Positions 25,301 through 37,300 of a DNA stretch of 64,000 nucleotides are shown one piece after another. Every line of letters starts with the position of its first letter. Position 1 is the first letter of the stretch. The stretch lies in the NCBI GenBank assembly GCA_902702965.1, contig CACRXP010000001.1:2328006-2392005 (forward strand), in the 5' to 3' direction. The position numbers and the translations under genes were made by a program. Source of the DNA: Spirometra erinaceieuropaei. Lineage: Eukaryota > Platyhelminthes > Cestoda > Diphyllobothriidea > Diphyllobothriidae. Under the pieces are notes generated by a model. That model was not told the DNA's origin, ran no database searches, and worked only from the letters and a program-made list of their open reading frames with translations.

Positions 25301-28300
25301 ATCATGGACGTACCTCTCGTGCAGAAGCTCACTGTTCAATATGAGTTGCTTGTTCATGGGACTGGCGACAATAAAGTTCCGGATGGCTCTAAAAGACAGG
25401 ACAGACCTTTATGCTATAGCTGCCTAAAATTAAATAGGAAAATATATAGTCGGCAGCCGCAGTTTAACAGATCGCAGAGGCCAGGTCGGCAATATGATTT
25501 TACTGCTTTTCCTATCAAGGTTGACGATCGGAACTGAAGAGAGCAATGAAGGATGGAGCCAAAAGGTAAATTAGAAAAGCGAGAGGGGAAGGAGGGGTTT
25601 GTAAATGCACGCGCGGATAGCGCAGAGACACTTCTGGTCATCGTAAAATTGAAAAAAAAGATGTTCAATTGGGACCGATTACGACTGTCTCAGATTAGAC
25701 TCGAATCGCTCGCCAGCCGCTATGAACGTGCAATCGCCAGGTAACAATAACCTACTGAATGCAGTGCTCGGCAAACGGGACCGCAAAATCAGTCAGCCTA
25801 CCTGGCAATGCTACAAAAGTTAAAGCCAGCAGAAGCCACTCTACGCAATTGCCAGTTGTTGGCTTCAGTCATAAAATGCCTTGGGACCAAACTTCTGCCT
25901 AACGGTCAAGGACACCATCGTCCAAATTTACCTTAATCGCAGTTCTGCATGTCCATTCACCCACCGCAATACCTCAATAACCACTGATGCCCACATCCAT
26001 TGTGCATTCGTTCGGTTAGCCTTGCTCCGCGGTAGTGCATTTGGGGTTGTGTGCGCGAAAGACTCACAAAAACCGAAAGCTTCTCAGTAATGTCGTTTAT
26101 AAACGATCTTTTAGTGAGGTAAAGAAGCATAATCCCAACTCCATGCACTGACACCATTGGGATATTCCAGGCTCAGAAGACGAAGATGCGATCACTAGAA
26201 CAAAAAATTTGTTGGCCTGACGTTTCGGATTCTCACCCGAATCCATCATCAGAGACATTCGCAGATAAAGGCTGTCCAAGACAGACGGCTGACGTGGCCC
26301 GAACAAGTTCGCCCCCGTGCTGCCTTAAATCAGACATCCTCGCTCCACTCGCAATGGTGAAGAAGTCAGTTTAAGACCCAACTCGATGCTATACGCAGGG
26401 ATATCAAAGAAGCTAATAGGCTGATGGTATGCAGTCCTCACTGATTGAAGAGGGTTGGTGGAGTTTGTGCGTGGATAGTTACTGTCTGTCACAGGAATGA
26501 GGCCTCCTAAACTGATCGGAAATAAGGCGAGCACAAGTAAAGGGACATTCCCCCATATCTAGAAAACAGAACATCGTCCAGACTATACATGTGCTTTACA
26601 ATTTCTCAACGGCTGAGTGACCCGAGCAGAGGTTTACAAGATATACGAATCTTCTTCTGTCCTCCCGGTACAGCCAAAGCTTTACAGTTGCGGCGTCTGC
26701 GTTAAAAACCCCAAATTTTCTCATAATTAAACAATCAGCGAAAGTACATTTTAGTGAAGGATTTAAATGCGAGACCCTATACATTTTGAGACAGCAAGAT
26801 AGTCAGGCGTAAACGTTTTCTTTCCCAGCATGAAGGTTTAAAGCCCAATGGTAAAACAGTAGGTAAGACCAAAATCGCAATCAACTGTTAACAGTGCTTT
26901 TAAACTCCCTTCCCTAGCCGAATTTCCGTTTTAAGACATCCGGGGGACGTATCCTCTTGGTGCTAGAATAGTTACCTCGAGTGAGGAAGTCGAGGGTCCT
27001 TACACACTCCTCGAACACCAAGAAAGAGAACCAAATACTGAGCTGATCTGACTCCTACGGTCACAAAGGGCGACAGATTGTGGAGACGAAGCAATGCCTG
27101 TCGATATGATCGCCCGAAGTCGTCATGTCTAAAAGCTGCAGCCGAGTAGATCTTCCCGAATCTTCTGATCAGGCGCAGCAAAGGTAGTGAGCTCGAGTTA
27201 AGCACTATCGAACGGCAAACAAGGGGGATCTGGTGCGCCAATTGCGCAAAGAAAACGTTTCACAACTCCAGCAAACTGTCAAAACAGAAGGAATTATGGA
27301 ATGAAGAGCCTGTCACACGATTTACAAAAACTCTGACTAGGTCATTTTTTAGATATTTCGAGGCGATCTGGCAGAAAGCGAAAACAGTGTGCCTCCGATG
27401 ACTGCCTGATTCTGTTCGTTCATATGGATGCAAAGACGCAGCGCAAAGTAAGGAAACCAGAAAAGAGATGCAAAACGGTGTGAGTGAATGGGGTAGGTCG
27501 CCCCTATTCCGAAAAAAGTCTGCGAAAGTAATAGGACTGCGTCTAGTTCGTAAGTCAAAAACAAGCGCCCAAAAAGACGCAGTCACATAAGCGATCAAAT
27601 TATGGCATGCGTGGAAACTCGCGATAAGTTTTAACGTCAAAAGGACTACTTAGGCGAGCCTGAAAAGCCGGTCAGCCTAAAGCATAAGGGCAAGTCAACT
27701 CAGACGCTAGTTTTGACTCGGGATCTTCTCAGGCGCCGCGCAAATGACCGTGAGAGAAACAAATAACACTCCAAGTGGCATGCGAGTACTTTTTTGATTG
27801 GTTCGCGACATCTCTGTAAATTTTATGACCGTGCTAAGATGGGATATAAAAGAGAGTTACCATCGAATTTGGAATTGCCTCTTTAAGTAAAGCGCATTAA
27901 GAACGAGTACATTTCGATTCCAAAAGTGAATTATAACATAATTTGAGGGACCGGCATGGTTTTTCGTGCAACCCATTGGCCCCCAAGTTTAAGAATAGAG
28001 TACATAAACTGTGCAACGATATCCATGCCTGCAGCAATGGTGTATATGCACCAGATCCCTGTATGAGAATACAAAAGAATACAGCATTTTAGCCTGCAAA
28101 TAGTTCGAAGAACAGGCATCCTTGACATCTTTGGTCCCCGAAGCGAACTCTGTCACTAGCAGCCAGGAGCATCTGTCATGAGACAAAAGGGAGACGAAGA
28201 CCCCTGTCCCTAATTAAGTGTAATTTTCCACAGTCAGACGAGATGAGACTGCACTTGAAGATCAGCGCATGACCAAAAAGACTTTAGCCGTCTTGTGCAA

Positions 28301-31300
28301 ACAGAAGAAAGCTCAGCATATGCATGGATAGTTCTGACTCCAGCTGAGGAGACGTGGATTTACAGGTCAGGCGACAGAACATGCATCCTCTATCCAGTTC
28401 CGTCCACCAGCCTTAAGTGTATCGGTTCATCGCGTCAGGACACTGAAAAAGGCTCTCCTCTGTGCAACCCAGTCCAGCATAAACCTAACTGAACGCACAG
28501 GACGCCCAGCTGTGACAGTGCCCTGCTTAGGTATCTGGTGTAGAACATATTTTGAGACAGTCATGTGGGAGCAGCGTCTACTGCGTTAATTCTGATGCGG
28601 GCGCTTTGCTTTGCCCCGGAGCTTCTGGTCGAGGCCGGCTGAACATAGGCCTGTGGTTCAACTGTTAGAACATCGAGCATAATATGGCGGTGAACGCCAG
28701 CATGTCCTCCCGGACCCCGGATGCGGAGTGAGTAGCTGACGTTGGTCATTTATTATGTCCTTTCTTCGGCGGTAATGCTTCTAGATTGTAAGTCAAACCG
28801 ATGCCAAATTCCAAGTTGCTGAGTGAACTAGAACAGGCTATTCCAAGTCGGGACCGAGAGAACGTTAAGAGAGAGTTTCAGAAGACAATTGTCACCACGA
28901 CAGTCATCTTAGGGGTGACGAGAGGTAGAGAGGGTGAGAGAGAGAAGAGACGATGAGAGAAGAGAGGGTGGGGGTTCAGGAACTAACCGTACTGCGCGCA
29001 GATTGGCGCTGGCAGAGGTGGCGTCAAAGTCACGTACGAATGACTCCTCCAGGAGTCTTGTCACGGTGCTCCAGGAAAGATCACCTGGCTCTGTGCAAAA
29101 AGCCATGAATCGCTTCTCTGAGCCAAAGGACAGAAGCTGGGGAGGTGCAATCCTCATTAGCATCACCACCTAGTCAGCAACGAGGCGTACAGGCACCGCA
29201 TGAGAACCGGCTCTCACAAAGCAAGGGGGACAGAAACAGTAAATAAATGGGTCAAAGAAAAAAGGAAGGAAGACGAAGAAGAAATTTATTATGTAAAACA
29301 TAAAAATGCAATCAGGGGATATAAAATAAGAGGACTAAAATGCGTCGGGGGGCGGAGTGAGATGCACAGCCGACAAATCAAAAGGGATGGGGAGGGGATA
29401 AAAGGAACAGAAGGGTCATTATGTTAAGGAGCACCACCTTAACAAATAAATCATCGAGGAGTAAAAAAATAGAACATCAGCTTCGTTCACTCGCTGAGAA
29501 GCGAATGATAGATTACGCGACAGACACCCGAGACGCAGGTGGTGCTGATACACTGCGGATCAAACGAAACACACGGATGCAAATGAAAACGAGGAGTGGG
29601 AGGGTGAAACACACGAGAAGGGAGTCAGAGGCTGACCAGGTCCGGAATTTTTGCCTGTAGAGCGACTCAACGGGGCAAATGAGTCCGAACCGATTGAGAC
29701 TTTCGGGGGCTGAAGCGAATGGTTTTGCCACGAGGCCCGACTCAGGAACTGGGATTTCTGGTGAGGGATCTAGTGGTGATAGATAGCTGGAAGGCAAATG
29801 CGGAGACGGGTTTGTGAGAACATTTTCTAAATGATAAAAAGATAAGAAGGTGAATCCTATCGGGAACGAAAACAGCAAAAATCGGGGCAGTCCAGACTAG
29901 GTGGAGTACACTTCAGCTGCACTAGCGGGGCATTCGATAGGCCCGCTTGCACGTCAGTCAGACCATCGCAAAGCACGATGTCCACCATGTGATCTGAAGC
30001 GTGGCGGGCGCAGAGACAGCGACTTCAGCGTCAATTAGTTCATAACGATAGCAGACTTGCAAAGCATCTACCACACCCTCTCCTCCCTCACCCTCCTAGG
30101 CCCGGCTACAAGAAGAAGTCAGAACGAACGGAGACAGGATCGGGCGCAGTAGCTGATAAAGTTAAGAAGCCCAGATACATACGCGTGCCATACACGCCAG
30201 GTTCACGCACGACGGACCAGGTTTTCGCAGAAACAAGGGGCGGCTCGGATCGCAACAGCGTAGGAGTGCAGTACAGGTCACATTAAGGAGCCATCGCAGC
30301 CTGGCACTCCGACCTGAGACGACCGAGTTACCCTGTCAGTTAGCATCCTTCCAAGCCACCAATTTCGGCACATCCGACTGCTTATGGCGAGAAAGTGTAC
30401 TAGTGGCATAGGGACAGAGCCCCCAGAATCGATGGCGGGTGCAGTCGGGGCTCCTGGCACTGGTGCGCCGGTCACAATGCGATGGATTCGCAAGTGACCG
30501 GCAAGGTTGGTGTGTGAGGTGGTGTGATCGCAATGAGCGAGGTTCTTACAGGTCCCTGGGTTGATTTGTAGGTGCTTGAGAGAGTTTTTTCAAGGTGTCA
30601 TTGCAGGGTCTTCTTGTCTTCCTTCTCAACGAGCAACCGTAGCAACACCGTCCTAGAAGAGTCGCTTGGGTAAGCACTCGCCATCCACCCTCGCGAGGTG
30701 GTCACTTCAGCGCAGTTGGACTTCTCTTGGGAGGGCGTTGATGCTGAAGATTCTGGTTCCTTCAAGGGCTTCTGCGTCCGGAATCCTGGATTGCCATCTC
30801 AGCTTCAATATTCGTCGGAGACAGCTGAGGTGGATGTAGTGGAGCCACCTCGCTTGTTTCTCGTAAACTGCCCAAGTATCCGCTCCATACAGCAGTGATG
30901 CCAAGATGACAGCCTTGTACGTTTTGAGTTTGGTGTTGAAATGGAGACAACGATGATTCCACATGGAGGCTTGCGTCCGGTCGAAACCCTGGCTGGCTTT
31001 AGAGACCCAGTGCGCAACTTAATCGTCGATTTTGGTGTTTTATGAGGGCGTCCACTGCTTGGGATTCGGTACGGTTAACCGTGAGGCTAAGGTCGTGGTA
31101 TGCAGTATTGCGTGACGGCTTTGCATGACCAGTTTTATCCAATATTGATTAGCTCGAAGTTAGCACAGCCGGAGACACAGATGTCAAGGCCCCCTTTGCG
31201 TGGCTGCTTCCGTTGGAGCATAGAGTGCGCAGTCGTCCCCGTGGACGCTTGCATCCTTCAGGTGTTGAGAAGCTGGTCGTCGGCCCTGTAGACGAGGTTG

Positions 31301-34300
31301 GCCCCAGGGCGTTCGCCACGATAGGCGTACAACAACGTGGGAGAGAAGATGAGACTTATGAGGGTGACGGCAAGTACGCAGCCCTGCTTCACTCTACTGG
31401 TCACTGCGAACTCTTCTGAGACTGCCCCGTTGTCCGTGACGCGAGCCATCTCTCGGTCTTAGAGTTGACACATCATTCGCGTGAATCGTTCAGGACAGCC
31501 GATTTATGCACGATTTTCCAGACTCTGTCACGATTCACCGTTTCGAAGACTTTAGTCAGGTCTACAAAGGGAGCGTAGAGGTTGGTGTCCATCTCCTGCT
31601 ACTTTTCTTGCGGTTTCTAAGCCACAAAGATCATGTCGGTGGTCCCGTGGCGTCATCAGAAGTCATACTGTCTTTCCGGGAAAAGTCCGTGCTCCATATG
31701 GCCTTAGAGACGTTTGAGAAGGCTACGAAGATCTTTGGACAATGTTGGGTAGATGGATTCTTCTGTGATTATCGCAGAATTGCTGTTCCCCTTTCTGCTT
31801 GTATAGACGGACGACGGTCGCGTCCTTGAAGTCCGGGAAGTTGTCCATAACGCCACAACTTCTAGAATATCATTTCAAGTTTGTCTATCAGCCGGGGCCG
31901 CCGTGTAAACCTCGACCGGGATCGCGTCGGATCTCAGTCCTTTTCCGCTGGTGTTGTTGTACGACTCAAGTCGTTTCTGAAAGCAAAGGTGGGAGGTCCA
32001 GGGCGTTGTTCTTTCCACCTAAGCAGCAGGTCGATAGCGGTGTTGGAAATTGTAGATGAGCGGTTTGGAACGGTTCTGAACGGCTCGAATAAGTGCTTCA
32101 GACTTTGCAATTTCTCTGTAAGGAGTGTCGTTCGTCGGAGCTGAGAAGCGGCGCGGTATCTTTGGCTGTGGGACCGTAAACCGTCTTGATTGATGCGAAA
32201 TAAAGTTCTTCGTTTTATTGCGGCCCGCGTAGCCTTTAGTTTCAACGGCCGTACGATCGATTCGGACGTCATGCATCCCCTGCAGTCGTGGATGCTCAAG
32301 GCGGCGACATCTGTAGAAGGCCGCTTCGTTTACGTCGGTACGGGAATCGATGTAGGCTTTGTGTTGTCTGTTCTTTTCGGCGAGTAGGTTGTTGAGATCT
32401 GCGTTGCTGTTGTCAAACTAGTCCTGGTGTTGACACCGTGCGCGATCGAGGACGTTCAGGACGGCGGAGTGGACGATGTCCCGCAGTTGATACCATCGTG
32501 TCCCCGCGTTGGCGTTATTACCTGGGGTCCGCAGGTCTTCCAGTCGCTGGATCAACTGATTGCTGATATCGATGCAGTGGGCAGGTAAATTCAACAGGCA
32601 CCTGGTGATCGCTCACCACTGGCAACAGCATGTGAGTAGAGGTTGGATGGCAACGTGTTATCCGAATAAAAATTAAGGTACTCGCAAAATAAGTACGCTA
32701 TTTGCGTGAGACGAGTTTTTTGACGGAGGAATGAATGATGTGCCGTAGAAATTGACTTAGAGATGACCAAGGGTTCGCAGCCAAGTTACGCTAAGGTGAT
32801 TTTCTGTCCGTAATGTATGCCGTTTTAGGTATCTCTGACGGTCGGCTCTCGTTGGTGCTAGATGAGTTAACTCGAAATAGTGAATTACAGGGAATGTGGT
32901 CAAAAATAGAGGGATATATTTAGGAGCAAATTGAGATGTAGGAATAAGACGGCTGTTGGAGTGGATCTGATCTACGTGTCTTCTGGGGTGTGAACTTGCA
33001 AGGTTTTACTTTTTACCAACGGTAACCTCGAAGGCGCGCTATGTAATACATTGGCGATAGTACTTCTCTGAACTGAGTACCATCATTTGAATGGGTCCCT
33101 TCAAAAGGATGAAATCCCACGATTACGCCAGACATAAGTAGCTCTTGATGTCTAGTCAGGACGAAGTAATATCATCGTGCTCAGAGTCAGTAGTTTACTG
33201 GTTGAGAACGATAATTCAACAAAACAAATAAAGGTATTCCAACTGTACAAACGGACGCTGGTCAACCTCCTTCGCAGTCTGAACCACTTAGATCGATGTA
33301 CCCCGGAGGACCTCTGCGACTACCTTCCGGCCTGAAAGCACAGTTGTCCTTCCCCGTGACGACAGCGTCCACAGCAGCAAAGACTTGCCTCGGGGGAGGA
33401 CGGTTTCCGTAAAATTGACCCGACCTTACCACTGTCGTCCCCACCTTCCAGCCAATCCTCCTGTTTATTCTCCGTCTCTTTCTTCCGCCACAGGCGCGTA
33501 GCGTGCACAAACCTGCACAAGAAATCGGCCAGTCTGCCCTGGCATATGTCACACACCATCAGGGAACCAGTAGGTGCCGGCGGTCGCCCCCTTACATGCC
33601 GTCATCTAGGCTTCACCGCCATTTTCCACTGTCTTCCTACCGACTCTGACCTGTGTCTCTACCACAGCATCAACGGCCTCCATCGAGTACCTAACGCGGT
33701 ATGGCAAAGAGGTCAATTTAGCTGAGTAAGTAAAACTGAATCAGATATGACCAGGACGACAAGTACAGTTTAAGGTAGTCGCAAAATATGAATGAGTTTA
33801 TTTATCTGCATACGCACGGCGAAAAAGCTGCGTACTGCGGGAGCTGATTGGTAAGCTAAAGGACACACCTCGCGGTGGCACAATGAACTCGAATAAGTTA
33901 CTTGTGACAATTTTCGTCATCCAGGAATGTAAAACCGTGGCTACGACTTGACACGCTAGGACAGTGTAGGTCATCCACCATACCGCTTTTGTGAAACTAA
34001 GTCATGAATAAATTATGAAAATTGCATAAGACGATAAGTCTCTGACTCCAGAAAACGTCATCCAGAATAGAAAAAATCCACATAACCACCTGTTGACGCG
34101 CTCTACTTCCTCTTGCTGAATAATTAAAAGGTAGTTGCCGTGTGTTGGGTTATTCGACATAAGCCTGCGTAGGTAGATAGTGAGGGCACCAATGGCAACT
34201 GTTGTCAAGTGAGTGAGACATCCATCTGAAACGTAAGAAATAACCAGTTAAGTAAATCGGTGATAAAGGTCTTACTGAGGCTGGGAATGCAAAGGATGAG

Positions 34301-37300
34301 TGCGGGACAAAGAGACGGCATAAGAAACAGAATGGTCACCAAGCCAAAACTATATAAATATACATGCATTGGAAGTAAAAAAAAGCCAAGGGGGAAAACG
34401 AAGCCGGTTGTTGGGCTTCCAGGAGAATGAAGTTTGCCTGCTAGCGGGTTGCCGAACGCACCTGAGTAACGGAGAATGAAACGACCACTGATAATAGAAA
34501 GAATTCTACAGAAGTCACAGTTATTAGCCGATTTCATAAAACGTTAACCGAAATTCTGAAATGCGTTTTAAACTAGGAAGGATTACTTAGGTGCGGTTGT
34601 AGCAGTGAATATTTTGCCGTATAAGCTCGTGATATTTCAGACACACCAGAATGTTGGCTTTTGAATATGCTTATTTCCAGTCGCCTGAAAAAAAACGCAG
34701 TCTGCAGAAAACGGTTACTTAAGTAAAATGCCTTTTCTCTACCGATTTTCGATGCCCGTACAAATTAAAGAATATTTTGCAGAAGGCACTCACAAAAATA
34801 TTCTTTCTTGTACTCATTCCGGAACGAATCGAGTTTACTTAAATTTTTCATTCAATGAAAGGTCACCTTTCGCCTCTAAAAGTTTCTGATTGCGAGATTT
34901 AATATCGTGTAACGTACATGAAAATGGCATTGTATCTGTCTATTTAATAATTCCACCTTCATTGCTAAAATTTCATGAGCCCACTGTAGTATTTTATAAA
35001 TGGCACGAAGGAATGCACGTTTCTCGTACAAGGAATGTATGCAGCTTGAAGACTAAAAACCTAAACGAAGATGCAAAGGCGGATTGAGTTTAACATTAGT
35101 CGGGAATTTAAAAACTTTTAAAACCAAAAATACCCTTTCTTCAAGCAAGGAATTTGGAAAAGACACGATTTTTTACCAAATGAGTGCAAGAAAAATATTT
35201 TTAGGAAGATTTTCTATAAAAAATATTTGAATTTACAAGGGCACAGGAAACTGGCGTAGAAGATGCATACTGCTTTAGTGATCATCTTCTACCAACTTCG
35301 TTTCTTGCCGATGACCGAAAAGAGGCACATTCAAGGGCCAAAATCCTGACGTGCCTGACATATTCCGGGAATGCGTTGCAAGATAATGAAACTTACAGCC
35401 TCACTTAGGCAGTCCTTCCTGATCAAAAACGAATTTCGATTAAAATTTTGTGAGATCGGTCACTGACTATAGGTGATAAACATTCCCGTCGGGATCTGTC
35501 CCTTTTTGAGTGCCAATGGAATGTTTTGAGAGAGTCAAGACATTCTTGAAGCAAACATATTGGCGCCTACTGTGATTTTCCCACGACTTATTTGTGCACA
35601 AAGCCCTTACACTACTTGCGCCAGCTGCGGCTATCAACAATGCTGATTTGGCCGGCCCAAGAGCCCATTACATAAGCCACGAAAATTCATGGATGGCGAG
35701 GATTTGATACAGGCATTCCCGGCCCGACAAGGCCCACACATGGGACCCAAATTTTGTAGTGACGGTGGTGGGGAATCTGTATGTGGCGGAGGATGTTATT
35801 CGTCGTGTCGAAACACTGTCTTGAGACGTGACATTACTACAGATGACCGATTTGCAAAGTAAGTGTCAAGTCGCGCTTGAGACCATTACCGTTCCACAGC
35901 CCGTCAGCATTTATCCGTCAGACCCGAGAGCCTCTTAAGTTCGCACCTGGCTTCCGATGAAGATCGCTTCGCTATTCGTCAGTTGTGCGCGGATAGGTCA
36001 TCAAGCATGTCCTGCCTCCGCGAGGTCCCGTTCTAGCAATAAGTTGGTGGCTCTGTAGACACTCTGACTAGCTACCTACGAATCAGCTCAAGGTCCCGGA
36101 GTTCGATGCATGACAAAGAGTCAAAATAAGAAACTCCTTTAGGCTGGAGCATGCTCGCCACCGCATATTCTAAATGATAACCTTCAAAGTGTGTTCAGAT
36201 GGCCTGGTAATAGACGTCCTAACGTTTCAAATAAAACACACAACAGCGTAAGAAAGGAAGTCTGACGTTGCCGTGTAGTTTGAACCGGAGGGTGGGGAAA
36301 GTGGGCGCAAAGGACGATTGTAGAGACTGGGGTAGTTAAAATAATTACAGGGTTAAAAAGCTGGAAAATAGCCTGGTTACCTGGCCAAACAGCCGTACGT
36401 GCATCCTAAAATGACGTCACTCTCAGCTCTTCCCGTAGATTGTTAAATCGACCACGAAATACCACAAGTGGCAGGGTCGATGTGGCAAGTTTCATGAACC
36501 AGATCGAACGGACAGTTATAAACCTCGCGGAACCAACTTGTTGCCGATGGACAAACTGAAGACAGTATTTTTGCGTAAATCTAGAATGATTGCAAGATTT
36601 TTGTAAGCCCTTGAAGGTGACGCAATGCCCAAATCGCCGAAAGGATCGATCTGTACGTGACAGTCCCCATGCCAGTACTGATTTGTGGCTACGAAAGACC
36701 GGCACGAACCGCAGGTTTTCGGCCACCGACATTTCCGAATCTTCCAAGTTAAGCACACCGCCTTCTCCCTGAGACAACCGACACTCAATTGTAGGTATAT
36801 TTAAATATCCGAAAAGCCAATTGGGATGATTTAGACACTTTTATGCTGTTCATTCCATGGGTTTAGCGTCACCACCCACCTGGAAACAAGTCAAAACCTG
36901 GCTTTGTCAACCAAGTTAGTACATCGAGGTTATTTGCTGATCAACGATATCCCAGCACAGCCGATAGATGACCAGGAGTTGCAGTTCATTGCACGTGGGG
37001 TACTGCTAAGGAGACATTACATAGACTAGTCCGATGGAACAGGACGGATCACAGATGTATCCAGCAACACCAATAATAGTAGTAGTAGAAAAGATTTCAA
37101 GGATGGTTTGGTCAGCGACCGACACCCTCAACCTGTGGGGTGGGTAATGTTGCCATAAATCCAACGTCACCTTCCCTCCACGTGGAATCATGATTTCCGG
37201 TACACGAGGAAGCGATGCAGAGGCGGTCGGTTGACAGTATGTCTCAAAAATTCAGTAGGATCTCGAATTGATCCCTTGGGTCCCGTTGGATGATTTTGCA

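Noticed and set aside
29118..29136. Longer version of gene A exon 2 starting at acceptor CACCTCCCCAG
   Set aside because: The site is good, but it breaks phase with exon 1. The 29117 acceptor restores it.
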